The notes under the pieces: model-generated
Seen by the model: the letters and a program-made list of their open reading frames with translations, nothing else
What the model was told of the DNA's origin: nothing
The model's database searches: none
Origin: Certhia americana
Lineage: Eukaryota > Chordata > Aves > Passeriformes > Certhiidae
Assembly: GCA_018697195.1 (NCBI GenBank)
Contig: JAGMWU010000029.1
Span: forward strand, 408,769-472,768
Reading direction: 5' to 3'
Length of the DNA: 64,000 nt
Program-made: the position numbers and the translations under genes
In this document: positions 36,169 to 48,782 of the stretch, piece after piece
How positions within the stretch are numbered: the first letter of the stretch is position 1
Layout of the letters: each line of letters opens with the position of its first letter

Positions 36169-39100
36169 TTTAACCCATAGGCCATCCCAGTTGTGTGTTC
36201 TGTTGAGATATTATCCAAATGCAGATCCCTGGCATTTTTAGACACACATTGCACAGGCCATATTTGCCCCCAAAGCCCTGAAAAGCTGCAGAAATCAGAT
36301 GTGCAAATCAGATTTTCTTCCTGCTTTGCCACACCTACCCCCTGTGGTACTGGGGGCCTGGTGGGGGAAAGATATTGGATAGTTATCACTCAACACACAG
36401 GGCTGTGCCTGTGATAAGCAAAGATTTATGTTATAATCTTCAAGATACCAAATAATTTCCCAGGTTGCAGCAAATTTCTCGCAGCTGGGTCAGCTGAGGG
36501 ATGGGGTTGAGCTGAACATGCAAATATTTTGCAGCTCTGCCTGTGCTGGGGTTACCTTTTGGAATTGGCCTGTCCAAACAATTATTCTGCATATTGAAGG
36601 TGTTTTTGCTGCATGGTATTTAAGCCTGTGAGGTAAAGGGGATAAAAATCCAACTGCTTATCCTTGTTGTGCCTTGTCAAAGCAGAAGTTGTGCATCTGC
36701 ATGATTACAAGCTTTTTCACTTGCTCTAAAAATCTGCAGTGCTTTCCCTCAAGTTTTCACACAGCAGTGGTTGATACTCTTCAGCATCTTTCAGCTTCAA
36801 CTCCTATTTGTTCATTGAAGGCCAAAATCTGTGCATGCAACTGCTGGAAAATGTCCTTTCCTGTTGTATCCATCCATAATTCTGCTCTGCTGCATATCCC
36901 CTGATTTCTGTGTGTGTGAGGGTGAGAAATGCAGCTTCCCTGTGGATTTACTGACAGTCAGGGGCTGCTGGAGGGGTTTGCAGCTCTCCCCTCCAGGTTC
37001 CTCCTTCCTCCAGAGTGGCATTGATCCTTTAAAACCATCTGAGTGAAATTTGTGGTGATTCAGCAACTGCCGCACGTGGAGTTGAGCTGTACTCCAGGTT
37101 GGGAATTACTACATCCCTCCTACTCCTGAACAAGAGCTGCAGGTAGAGAAAATGACCCTTAGTGCTCATATTCATCTATATATACATTTATCTCTCACAA
37201 AACCCTTTTATGAGGGGCCAAGTGCTTTTTCCCCAAGACTTTGTTCTCCAGAACCTGCTTGCGCAAACCAACATAATGCCCCAAACATGCTGCAAACACA
37301 AATGAGATTGATATGAAAGAGTTCAGTGAGCAGCACTTTGAATGGGGTCCATAATGGGCTTTTTAATTAAATGAATATAGTAATTTCATCGAGGCAGTTC
37401 TCATTAGTGGGCCAATATTGAGCTGACCATTTCCTTCTAATTGCATTGTGTTTTTCTATAAGGGGCTCTGTTTTGGGGTTGATTTGAATAGATTGATATG
37501 TGATTGTGTCTTGACACCTGGTGCACATAGAAAAGGTGAAACAGCTCTGCTTTCTAAATGAAGCTGTTAAATATTCTGTGGAACACAGGAGAGTTGTTTA
37601 CTGTAGCCTGGCTTGGCCGGGCATGTCCATATTGCCCTGCTGCATTGTTTATATAACTCAGATATTTACATTTCTCTGCCCAGCAGAGTGAATTTATTAA
37701 ATCCATTTTATTCCCACTTAAAACACGAGACCTGTTCTCTGATGCATGGAGGAGACTTCAAGGAGTTGTGGATTTCCTACCAGAACTCAGAAAAAATTTT
37801 CCTTCTTTCTCCACCTTTTCACATATTTTATATAGGAATTACATCTTTTCTTTTACTGATTTAGCAGAATCTTAATTCTGTCCTCAGAAAATTGCATTTC
37901 CTTCTTTTCCAGACTCCTTCCATGCTATTTTTTAATACTCAGAAATATAGATTGTCCTTAGATTAAACCTGTGAACCAGCCAAGGAGTGACCTGGAAAAG
38001 AGGACTCTTGGGAGACTGGGAATGTTTGAGGAACTCTGACTTCAACACCCCAAAGTAAAATATAATTCTGAGCTTCCTCCTGCAGGCCCTGCCCTTTCAC
38101 AAGGAAAGTAAATAATTCTGTCCCATTCCATCTTCTGTGGTGCTCCCGCTTTAATGGGGAAGCCCACTTCAGAAATTCAGTGGGAGCAGTGAACCAAAAG
38201 TTCTTGCAGAAGCTCGAATTTCTCATTTTTTTCACCCAAGGATAGGTGTGTTATCAACTCACCAGGGTCAATCTTACTGCAATCCTCTGCTCCAAGATCC
38301 CATTTGAGCAAAACTCTTTTACCAAAGTTAATGGGGCATTTTGTAAAGGATTTAATCCTGTTTGAGAAGGAGGGCTCTGATCCCAGGCACCGAATCACTC
38401 CAGGAGCTTGGGGCAGTTCTTTAAATGCTGGTTACATCTGGATTTCAGTGTTTTTGTTAACAGAATTCAAACACAATCAGCCTCCAGTGGGTGAGTGGTT
38501 CAAACAGTTAAAGCTCTGTTGTAACTGCACAGCTGCACAAGTGCTTTTATGGGAAGAGCTAAAAATGTCAAAGCACAATTTAAAAATGTTAATTAAGTTT
38601 CAATCTTTGTGGACAACATTGTTAATCACAGTAAGTGAGTAAAGCAGCAAGCCTTGGGTGTTCTCACTGTCACTTCCTATTGAACAACAGTTCATTCCCA
38701 TTCCTGTCACTTCAACTTACTCCAATCTGTCCATTAAAAATCACTTCGTATTGGTTTAGTGGTCAGAAACTTCTGTTAAACATTTAGCAGCAGTTGGGAA
38801 GTTTAATCTTCATCATTTTTCCCTTTTCTTTTCTGAGTTTTAATTATTGCTGTGGCTCTGGTGATGTGCCAAAGGCTCTGTGCTTTGCAAGCATGAAGGT
38901 TTTGTGTTTTAAACAAGGAACTGGTCTGGAGGAGATGTCACTCTCCAGGAGAGATCCAGTGGTGTCTAATCAATGGATGTGCTGCTGCTGTGGGGATGGC
39001 TGAGGAGCTGTTTCATTTTGGGGTGGAGGTGGGCACTGGTTTCACTCAGATTGTGCAGGTGGGCATTGATTTCACTCTGCTTTTCTCCCTGGAGTGAAAC

Positions 39101-39843
39101 TGTTCAAGCTGGGCTGAGAAACAAGAGCCAGGATGAGCCATCCCTCAGTCCCGGGCAGTTGATGTGTGCTTCCCTCGTCTGATTCCTGCTGGGATGGCCT
39201 GAGCATGTGAGGGAATGTGGGGGAACACGTGAGGCATCACAGCCTCATCCCCTTGTGCATCACAACACCAGATATGTTTATTCCAGACACCCTCTGGAAG
39301 CTTTGGGCTGGCTGGGAGGAGACCCATGAAATGTAGGGACATCATGAAATCAGGGACATCATCCCTGACATTTTCCCCATGAAATCAGGGACATCATCCA
39401 CAGCTTCCTCACAGCAACAGGGAAATTGTTCTCCACGTGGTGCTTCTTCGCTGCCTCAGGCACCTCGGGTTTAGGGAAGACTCCTCTGGAACGGGATGGG
39501 GCCAGCAGCAACTTCATCCCGGTCTGGGCAGGGGCCTTTCTGCTGATTGTGCACAGGAGAGAGGAATTCAGCTGTTCCCTGGCTGCAGGAAAAAAACAGG
39601 AAAAACAGGTGGAATTCCACACCTCCTTCCTGCACGGGTTTGCCAGCCTGTCCTCCAGAGGAGTCTCTTATCTGTGGCATCTTGTGATCTCAGAGTCAGG
39701 AGAGGGGAGAGGAGGAGAGGAGAGTTTTTGGTTTGCCTTTTCCCTGGTATTTCCATGTTCCTGATCCCTTCCAGAGCCACTGAGGGTGCCTCAGCCTCTC
39801 TTCATACAGGTCATGGTCACATGAGCTGGGACTGTTGCTTCCA
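36169..39843. other. Repeat-poor stretch
   Basis: No gene or mobile element is visible. Bases ~37320-37520 are AT-rich with several ATTA/TAAT homeodomain-like cores and no repeat similarity, so they may be a conserved regulatory element. That is inference only. Confidence 0.4.
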
Positions 39844-40016
39844 CATCCCTTCCCACTCCCTCAGGGATGGGGATCCTTTTCCCATCCCTTCCCACTCCCT
39901 CAGGGAAGAGGATCCTTTTCCCATCCCTTCCATCCCTTCCATCCCTTCCCACTCCCTCATGGATGGAGATCATTTTCCCATCCCTTCCCACTCCCTCATG
40001 GATGGGGATATCTTTC
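39844..40016 (+). repeat. C/T-rich ~39 bp repeat, ~4 copies
   Basis: About four copies of a ~39 bp unit built from 'catcccttcccactccctca', then 'gggatggggat' and 'ccttttcc'. In the middle is a threefold 'catcccttc' stutter. The unit length varies and the sequence is non-coding, although frames on both strands stay open across it. Confidence 0.85.
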
Positions 40017-40506
40017 CTTCCCCAACAATCCCACACTGGCCATGGCTGTGCCTTCTCAGGCCTTGGGAGTGATATTTAATGCAGTACAGTTTAATTTGCA
40101 CTGGGCTAATGAGTCTTAGATTTCTCTTTGCTCATTCCATCCCCTCCCTGAGCCCTGAGCTGGGCCTGGATGAATTTTTGACCCAAACTGAGGCATCCAT
40201 TCAGTTTACTCACAGTAGTTTTGCCTTCTGACGCTCCCCCTTTAATTATTTCCATTTCTCTGAGCCTGCTTTCTTCCTCTCAGCTGTCAAGCCCTTGCAG
40301 AGGGTTTTATCCCACTAATGGTAATAACATTTCTTTTTCTCCCTTTATTTGAGTTGGTGCTTGAATCATGCTTGCTTTGTTCTCCCCAAATAAAGGAGGA
40401 TGCTAACAAGGCTTTCCAGGGTGTAGACATGTCCTAAATGCATTTTGGAGATAAGCTTTTAAGCTGTCTGAAGGAGAAGCAGAAACTCTTGGGGGAAGCA
40501 CTGTGT

Positions 40507-40625
40507 TTAAAAAAAATAAACACAAAACAAAAAACAACCCCCCCAAACCCAAACAAATGAACAAAAAATAAAACAAAAACCCCTAAACAAACAAATAAAC
40601 TGACCCCCACACACACAAAAACCCC
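40507..40625. repeat. A/C low-complexity tract
   Basis: An almost guanine-free stretch on the plus strand made of A runs with C clusters and (AAAC)n-like motifs. It is low-complexity sequence with no further signal. Confidence 0.85.
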
Positions 40626-42444
40626 ACAAAAATCTCACGACCTTGGATTGTCCTTTAGTGCATCAGGCTTTGGTTTCTTAGTGTGTTAAAAGGGGAGTTG
40701 GAAGAATTCCTGTCAGGAATTTCCAGCCCCAAGGAAGGCCAGAATTGCCTTTGCACAGGTTCTGCCTCTCCAGAGCAAGGTTTGTTCTTCTCTAAAACTC
40801 ACTGTGAGAGGGTTTGGATCCAGATTTGGATTCCGGTTTAGATCCAGTGGGACCAAAGCTGCAGTGAATCCCAGAGCCTGATGCTTCCCTGGGGTGCCCA
40901 AGAAATTCATTATAAAAATGCCTTATTGCAACTTTTTGTTTGTTTTCTTCTTCTGAGGGCAAATTGTTGAAAGCTGTCTGGACAGGGGGCCTTTAATTAA
41001 GAATTTTTGCCTCGACCTACTGCCTTCCACATCTGGGAGCTCTGAGGTGAATCAGCTTTAATTAAATGTTCTCCACACCTCCAGAAGATGCAAAAGCATC
41101 CTGGTGCAGATATTGAATTTGGGATTTCCAAAATCCCACTTGGTTGATCTCCTCTGCCTGAAGTTGACAATTCTCAGTGGTTTGAATGTTGTTTGTCAAT
41201 CTTGCTCTAAATTAAATTGTTGCCTCTTGTGATGCTCAGGCAATGGGCAGGGAGAGAGCTCAAAAATCCTGAATGTGATCCCTCTCACCTGCTTTTTTCT
41301 TCTCTTTATACAACCATTGCTCCGTGAATTGAAAGAAAAGAAAACACAGACTCTGGGAGAACAAACAGGGAATTCCCCTCAGCTTCTGAAAGTGCAGAAT
41401 TAAGAAAAAACATAAAATGCAGAGCCAGGAAATTCTGAGCCAGAAGTTAAAGGCTTCATGCAGATGATACAACAAAGTTAAAGGATCTTTCATAGGAATC
41501 AAATGAAACAATTCCTTTGTGATGTTTCTGTTCACCAGTGAGGGTGGGAAGAGGGTTCCCTTCAGGCCATGGCCTTTCCTAGCTCTCTATTAAGGTCCCT
41601 GGGTAGGAAATAAATGAGATTTTTGGCCTAACCAGAATTTTTAATCACAGTGGGTGCATAAAAAAGTGGTATTTCATTCATTTGGAGCTTTCAGTGCTTG
41701 GAGTTACCCTGTAGCAGGCAGTGGGTGTCACAGGAAAATAAAGCTGTTTGTACTTCTGATAAAGCTTTGTACTTCTGATTGGGTGAAAATATAAATGCGG
41801 TGCTGAGAACGCTTCAGATTGCATTGAAGTGAAGTGATTTGGTATGAAATACTGAAATTATGGAGAATGAAACCTTAAATGTTTTGTTATGGTATTTAAA
41901 AGACATGAAGGAAATGGGATGAGGAATTAAAATCAAGAGATGAGGCACCAGATAATGTGAGACTGGGGGTGGAGCTGCTCCAGGAGGGTCTGCTTGGAGT
42001 GGGATGTTCTCCATGGCCCCCTTGACCAGAAACACTGAAAACACAACAAAAATAGGACTGGGGACAAGCTAAACTCCCTTAGGGAGTTATAAATCCACAG
42101 GGATGCAGTGGAGGAGCCAAATCTGTGTCTGGGGGAATTCAAAGCAGCCCTTGGGAATGAAGGGAGTGATGTTCATCTCTGTCCTGCTCGGTGCTCCTGC
42201 ATTCCTGCTCCAGGAAACAGGGGATGAGGAGGGCAGGAGAGGAGAGCTGAGGGCAGGGACCTCAGGAATCCTTCTGTAAATCACAGCAAGCCCTGGGTGT
42301 GTGGAGAGCAGGGAGGGCTTTGCCAAACTGGCACCTCTGGTTCTTCCTCCTGAAGACGTTTTCAGCTCCCAGCAGTTTCACTGAAGCCCTGACAGGTACA
42401 GAGGGCCTTTGTTGGGTTTTCCTCAACCTAAATTGCTTTTTTTG

Positions 42445-42447
<3 letters not shown>
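40626..42447. other. Single-copy stretch
   Basis: No gene or recognised repeat is visible. Confidence 0.4.

Positions 42448-42482
<35 letters not shown>
42448..42482. repeat. Poly-T tract
   Basis: A run of 35 uninterrupted thymines, about 20 bp left of an antisense CR1 3' end. CR1 elements do not normally end in poly-A, so the adjacency may be coincidental. Confidence 0.95.
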
Positions 42483-42483
<1 letters not shown>

Positions 42484-42505
42484 AGCATTCAGATTCACAT
42501 AAATC

Positions 42506-42660
42506 TGAATGGTTTAGGTTGGAAGGACCTTAAGGGTCACCTAATTCCACTGCTGCCATGGGCAGGGACAACTTCCACTGTCCCATGTTGCTCCAAAGCC
42601 TGTCCATCCTGGTCTTGGACACTTGCAGGGATCCAGGGGCAACCACAGCTCCTCTGGGCA
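42506..42660 (-). mobile_element. CR1 LINE 3' fragment
   Basis: Antisense CR1 3' end. It contains 'gaatggtttaggttggaagg', 'ccatgggcagggacaacttc', 'cttggacacttgcagggatc' and 'ggggcaaccacagctcctct'. The match ends at the 'ctgggca' block. No ORF. Confidence 0.9.
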
Positions 42661-45600
42661 AAATGAGGTGAAATAATTATTAGGAATGGAAAATAATTCA
42701 TAGGACTGATGCTTTCTTGCAGCTCCTGGCAGCCTGGCTTTATTTAGGATAAATAAAGGTCCCATTTAGGTGGGACCATCCCCCAGGATAATCTGCGGTG
42801 CAGTAGCTCCACTTTACCAGGCTCTTTATGGACCAAAGAAAAACATCACCCTTTTTTGGTCCTCTGCAACACAGAGCTCCCTAAATTGAGGCTTGTGGGT
42901 CACGGCTGGCTCATGGAGAACTGTCTGTTCCCACAAGATCAGCTCCTCCTCCTTATTTTCCCCAACACCACCACATCCACGGGGCTGTGTTTATCTCAGA
43001 TGTTTTCTAAGTTCTCTGTGTGTGGCTCTGTCACCTGATCATTGACAGGAGGAGGCTGTGAAAGGAGAGAAGGAACAGAATTGTTCCTAACGATACAACA
43101 GCCAGGTCCAGGAGGAAAAACTTCCCACTAAAATGTGCACTGTGCTTAGAAAATTACGAAAAATCTTCTTCTAATCCTCCTCAAAGATCAATCTCTTAAT
43201 CTTTCTGACAGTGGAACTGACTAATCACCTGAATTGGATTAAAAGCCACTGAGCCACTGAGAAGATTTTAAACTGGGAATAATTTGCATGGGTTTTGTTT
43301 GGTTTGGCTGTTCTTAATTGTCCAGCAAAGCTTCCCTTTCTCCATCTCTTGATTTATTATTTCTTCCCCTGGAAATAGAAATGAGAAAGGCAAAAAGCTG
43401 TTCTGGTGTTAATTACAAGTGCAACAGCTGGAAAACTGTTTAGGAGATAAAAATCATGCCACACTTTGTGATCGTGTGGATTTTTGAGGTCTGTTTTCCA
43501 TTAGTTTTTGTTAGTTTTGTATAATAGATACAGGTCCGGAACCTCAGGCTACTGCACTTGAGTTTCCTCCCCATTTGGGAAAAGAGTTTCCTGCTCATAA
43601 CACATTTAATCTCTTCCTTAAGAGATGGTGAATTTTGAATTGCCATTATATTTCTTTTTCTGGGTTTGGGTTTTCCCTTTTCTCAGCAGCAGAGCTGTGT
43701 TTGACCTGGGTGCCCCCAGTAGAAAACCTACCTTGTGCAACATGTGGAGTTCCACAGCTGGACCAGTCTGAGACCCTCATCCAGTGAGGGCTTGGATCAC
43801 TGATTCCATCCTTGGGAACATTCCTGGATCCAAGGAATTTGTGCAGACTGTCCCGTTTGTTCCCTCCCCACACTTCAGTTATTCTGAGCACAGCCCTGCT
43901 CGCAAGGATGCAGCTTTGAAGGGTCATTAAAACAACTGGCTAATGGCAGAAAGTTTATTTGCTTCTTGGATTTTTGGGATAATTTGGTTGGCCTCACACA
44001 GAAAAGGCATTTCTCTACACAAGTTTGTGATAATTTTACATGTAACCCTTGAAAAGATGGTTATATTTAAAATACAAGAGGTATCAAGAGATAAGGAGGA
44101 GACATGAGTCACTTGCTGAAAGTTAAATTGCAGATTAAGCACAGCTTTATAAACATAAAATTAAAGTGACTCTGGGAGCCAGGTCAAAAATCACTTCCAT
44201 CATCATCAATTTGATATTCAGGTCCTGAAGGAACAGCTGTGTTTGTAGGGATTGAAAGAAGCACTGGATGAGAAACCAGGAGCAAACTGAGCTGTCTGAT
44301 ATCCCCAGGAAATTATGGTCCCACTCAGTACAAACTGCAAGGAGAAACAAAACTGAATTTCAGGCCTGCTCTGAAAATTTCCTCAGCTTGGAGTCATTTT
44401 GGGGAGATTTATGAGGGAATGTGATGCAGATGTCCTTAGGGAATGGCCAAGAGCTTGAAACAAATCTCTTTGCACAGGGAGGGCTCCTTTGACCTGAGCA
44501 GCTGAAAAATGCTGCAGATAGCTTTGGGGGTTTCATTAACAATTTCTGCTTTCATAGTCTGGATAAAACATTTCCTCCCAAGTTGAATCTGCATCACTCT
44601 GAGTCTACAGTTAAAGTTTTAAAGTGAGGGACAGGTGAACACAAACCCACATTTAATCTGTAGTTGCTCAGCTCCTCTTAGCCCCAAGAACCAAGGCACT
44701 GATTTGTAATCAATAACAGATGGTGCAGGTTGGAATGGATTTAAACAGTCCTTTATTCAAGCTGCTGGAGAGTAATGATAATAGTTCATCTTATTACAAC
44801 CCGATTTAATACATTTCAATTGAAATAAACCCATTTTCAAAGAGCCATGTCCCCCTGGGTAATTTATGTGTATTTTTTTTTTTAATATTTTAATAACATG
44901 TGGCAAACCCCACAGAGTAGTTGTTGAGAGCTGTTCCACCAGTTCCAGGAGGAAACTGGAAATACAACTGTAGATGGTGGAAGTTTTCCCCTTTCTGCTC
45001 CTGCTTCCCACCCTTTTACCTGCACAGGTTGTTGGAAGAGCAGATGGAAGACCTGGAATGGGAATTGCAGGAGCTGGCAGAACAAGAATGACTCACATGG
45101 GAGCCCTGCAAACTCCTGTTGTTCTGTTTGTTTTCTTCATTTTCAGTCAGACAGAATGTGGTGGAATTGCAATTTCTTTCCCACTGTTCATCTCCAAACT
45201 GGATGCATCTCCACAAAAATGTGTTTGCAAAGGTGGACCTCTGGCTCTAAGGCTAAGACAATATTGCAGAATTTACATGGTGAGCCCCCTTTGCAACACG
45301 ATAGAAAGGAAACAGGTTCCAAAAAATGCACACAGGCACCTAATGAAGTTTTTTTAATTACTTTTAAAACTATCTCAGATCATTTCAGATGTCCTACTGA
45401 AAGCATGTGGGAGCTGGACAATCCCAATTGCATTGTGCCCTTGGAAATGGTGTCACAATGTGCAATTACAGACACAAAAACAGCTTTGTGAACTTGGCTG
45501 GGTATCTCAAACATTATTCCTGAGATGGTTTATTAAATTTTGTGTCACTCCTTTCTTGCCAGAGTAAATAACTCCCCAGGATTTTGGGAGGAGGCTGAAA

Positions 45601-47221
45601 ACACCTCGAAATGAGTCTTTCATGGGTGGTTGGTGAATTTACTCCACCTTCCCTTGAATACCTGTCCCCTTTTTTTTTCCTCCAGCACCCAGGCCCTTTC
45701 TGCAGTTCCTGTCAGCATTCCCAGCTGAACAGAATAATTTTTCCTCCTTGGCTGACAGCAGCTGTCGTTAGGAAAATTGCAGGGCCAACTCTGACAGGAT
45801 TCACACAATGGAGGAACTTCAGCTTCTCACAGGCTCCGAGAAAGCCCAGGCTCTTCAGCACATCTTGTCAGTCGGAACATGAGCTCATCTCCTCCCTGGG
45901 AGAAGTTGGCAGATGAGAAGATTATTTCTGACAGATCTGAAACAGCCCTGATGACATCCTCCAACAATAAAATCTCTGCCAGGGGCTGGGGTGTGGGGGG
46001 GAGAGGGGAAAAATGGTCTAACGAAAAAATTGTGGTTAAAAAACCGGGTGAGTGCTTAAATTGAAGGCTTCTCAGTGTTTGTGACTCCTTGTTTAGGATT
46101 CATTCCTCTTCCTTGGGTTAAATATTCACAGCTGTTAATGATCCAGGGATTTACAGCCCTTTTCCTGCAGGATGTTCCTCAGGTTTGAAGGCTCCTTGGA
46201 GCTGGATTTGGATCCTTGTTTGGTCATTAGGGATTCATGGCAGCAGCAGGAATGTGTGGCATTATCCTGGAATTGCCTGGCATTCTGGAATTCTCTGGCA
46301 TCCTGGGGCTGTGAACATCCCTCAGGAAGGGGAGCCTTTCCTCTGGCAGTGTGTGTGTGTGACTGCAGGGCTTGGCTGGTGCTCAGGGGTTTTGCCCCTT
46401 TGGGGAAGGTGACTGTCACAAAACTCGTTCTTTGCCAGGTTTATTAATTGGGTTTAATTGGTTTTTAATTATTAATTGTTTGCTGACAATTAGGGAGTTT
46501 ATGTTTGGCAGGAGGGGGAGCGAGAAGACCAAACCCCACAGATTTCTGGTCTCCCTAATCTCAGCTTTCCCAGCCTCAGGTGCAAATAGGGCCTGAATGG
46601 AATGAAAGCAAGAGGCACACGTGGCTTTAATGTCCTTGTCAGTATTTAAAGTTTATCCTTTCCTGTGGCACTGGGTCTCTTTCAGCCCATCTTTAGCCCT
46701 GCTTCCCTTTCAGAGCTGGTTTTTCCTCACTGTTTACTCATTAAGAGCACACTGGGGATAAAATTCTATTTTTCTTGACTGCTGCTTCTGGGGAAGGAAG
46801 AACCTTTTGGAAATGTGGCAGAGATTTGTGCCTTGTCTGGAGTGTAGCAATTCCCTTTCTAAGAAATCCAGAACTCCCTCTGCTTGTTTTACTGCCATGC
46901 CTGGATCACCCTTCTCAAAGACAACAGTGATGCATGAAATCATTAAGGGATGTGAAAACTGAGGGTGCTGCATCTTGGATTCTGCTTTTCTGAACTATTC
47001 TGATTTCAGAGCTTCTAGGAAAAAATATTATAAAGGTTCCAAGCTGTGTAAGTCCAGAGTGTCCAGTCAGTGTCCTTTGGTCTCCAGAGCTCATTTTGAG
47101 ATCCCCAAATGTTGAATGAGAAAAGGCACCACATTTAAAACCCCTCAGTTGGGTTTTGAGGCACAGCAGCCATTGGGGAGCAGGATGTGCAGCTCCTGAA
47201 ATCCTGAAAAGCTGTTGCAAT
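42661..47221. other. Repeat-poor stretch with one candidate exon
   Basis: Apart from the candidate exon at 45028-45091 (own entry), I see no gene, CR1 or LTR here. A 12-base T run lies at about 44873-44882. Confidence 0.4.
45028..45091 (+). CDS. Candidate 3' coding exon, coiled-coil end (unverified)
   Basis: A strong acceptor ends at 45027: a pyrimidine-rich stretch of about 40 bases, then 'ttacctgcacag'. After one leftover base, the frame from 45029 reads 20 codons, LLEEQMEDLEWELQELAEQE, then TGA at 45089-45091. Hydrophobic residues at positions 2, 6, 9, 13 and 16 give the 4-3-4-3 spacing of a coiled-coil heptad, with acidic and glutamine residues elsewhere. A possible AATAAA poly-A signal lies at about 45966. 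The parent gene is not recognised and no partner exon was identified. A second frame is also open across the region. It could be a real last exon of a coiled-coil protein gene, an alternative or 'poison' exon, or chance. Confidence 0.22.
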
Positions 47222-47362
47222 TCGTGGAATCCTGGAATGGGTTGGGTGGGAAGGGACCTTAAATCCCATCCAGCACCATCCCTGCCATGACAGGGACACC
47301 TTCCACTGTCCCAGGGTGCTCTGAGTGCTCCAAGCCCTGTCCAGCCTGGCCTTGGCAGAGGG
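47222..47362 (-). mobile_element. CR1 LINE 3' fragment
   Basis: Antisense CR1 3' end starting 'gtggaatcctggaatgggtt', then 'gggaagggaccttaaatccc' and 'acagggacaccttccactgt'. A short insertion (ctgagtg) splits the usual 'ccagggtgctccaagccct' block. The match ends at 'ccagcctggccttgg'. Confidence 0.85.
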
Positions 47363-48404
47363 GCTCCATCTCTGGAGCTGCCCCACGGCCTCCCCTGGAC
47401 TTGCAAGCTCCAACCTTTCCTCTCCCCTTCCCCCAGTGGGATGAAGGCTGATGGATCTGGGATGCAGCCTGGTCAGGACCCTTCTGTCCCCTGGGATAAA
47501 GGTAACGGGAAAACCATCAGCAGAACGGGTTCCATCAGTGCCTGACACACAGCATTCAGACCCCAGGCAGCTGCAGGAACCCTTTCCTTTCCCTTAATTA
47601 CTGAGAGGACCTTTTATCAATTTTTATCAGGAAGGCTGCTGATCTGAAGGTGGCAGGTTGTGTTTTACACCACACACTTGAGATAAAATTATTAAAAATA
47701 TCCCAATCCTGTCTCCTCAAAGCCATCGCTGAAGAGTGGGAATGAGCACACATGTTCTAGGGAACAGTTTTTTGCCACAATGTGCAATTTCATTAAAACT
47801 TCAAGCATTTTATGGAAACATTTCTCCGCTGGCAGAGCAACTTTATAATTCAAAACATCTTGTTCAAGGGTTCCCACTTCATTCTGTGAATATCCTGATA
47901 TTTGGTAGTGTTGAGATGGAATAATTTTGTTTTACCATTTACAGTGAATTCATTCAGTGTTTATATTAAATGAACACATCACTCTGATTATGTGGGGGTT
48001 TAGTTTTGAAAGTTTATCCCATAAAACAGATTTGGTTTGTGTTTGGTTGAAAGGGATGACAAAGCACCTCATTCCACTCTGTCCTTGAAACACCCACAGC
48101 CTCCAGGGAATTCCAGCCCTTGTGCCAGTTGTTCACATTTTGGGGGGATGCAGGTGAGGATTTTGGGCCAGTCTAGGCTATGTTGGATACACAAAAAACA
48201 CCGAATTAAAGGAATTAAAGGCTTGCACAGACAGGACAAAGCAAAGTCATCTGTGTCTCATTCCAGCTTGGCAGCAGTGAAAGCCTGGGGTCCTTCTAAA
48301 ATAAAATAGTAATTAGTGCAACAGAACCAGTCTGGGTATATATTTTAGAGCAGATAGAACCAGTATCAACCTGGTAGGCTTATGTGGGAGCAGCTGATTG
48401 AGGC
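47363..48404. other. Single-copy stretch
   Basis: No gene or recognised repeat is visible. Confidence 0.4.
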
Positions 48405-48782
48405 TGAGCCAGAGTGGGAGAGCTGGGAATGTTCACCGGGAGAAGGGCAGGATCCTCAGAGCCCTTTCCAGAGCCTGAAAGGGCTCCAGGAGGGCTGGAG
48501 AGGGACTGGGGACAAGGGAAGGAGTGGCAGGACACAGGGAATGGCTTCCCCCTGCCAGAGGGCAGGGTTAGATGGGATATTGGGGAGGAATTCTTCCCTG
48601 TGATGGTGGGAAGTGGCTGGGATGGAACTCCCAGAGCAGCTGTAGCTGCTCCTGGGTCCCTGGAAGTGTCCAAGGCCAGGCTGGAGCCCCCTGGGACAGT
48701 GGGAGGTGTCCCTGCCCACAGCAGGGGTGGCACTGAATGAGCTTTGAGGTTCTTCCCATCCAAAGCATTCTACATTTCTATG
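48405..48782 (+). mobile_element. CR1 LINE 3' fragment (longer copy)
   Basis: Sense CR1 3' region of about 380 bp, one of the longest in the window. It starts in the 'gagccagagtgggagagctg' block and includes 'gagccctttccagagcctga', 'gacacagggaatggcttccc', 'gaggaattcttccctgtgat', 'ggaagtgtccaaggccaggc' and 'gtgtccctgcccacagcagg'. The terminal block is 'gcattctacatttcta'. Frames across it are relics, not ORF2. Confidence 0.9.

Noticed and set aside
38463..38630. 168 bp segment between 'tttttgttaacag' and a perfect GTAAGT donor
   Set aside because: The only open frame gives no recognisable protein, the composition is ordinary, and acceptor/donor pairs like this are expected by chance.
39437..40072. 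211-codon plus-strand open frame
   Set aside because: Its second half is a translation of the C/T-rich ~39 bp repeat and the first half has no protein signature.
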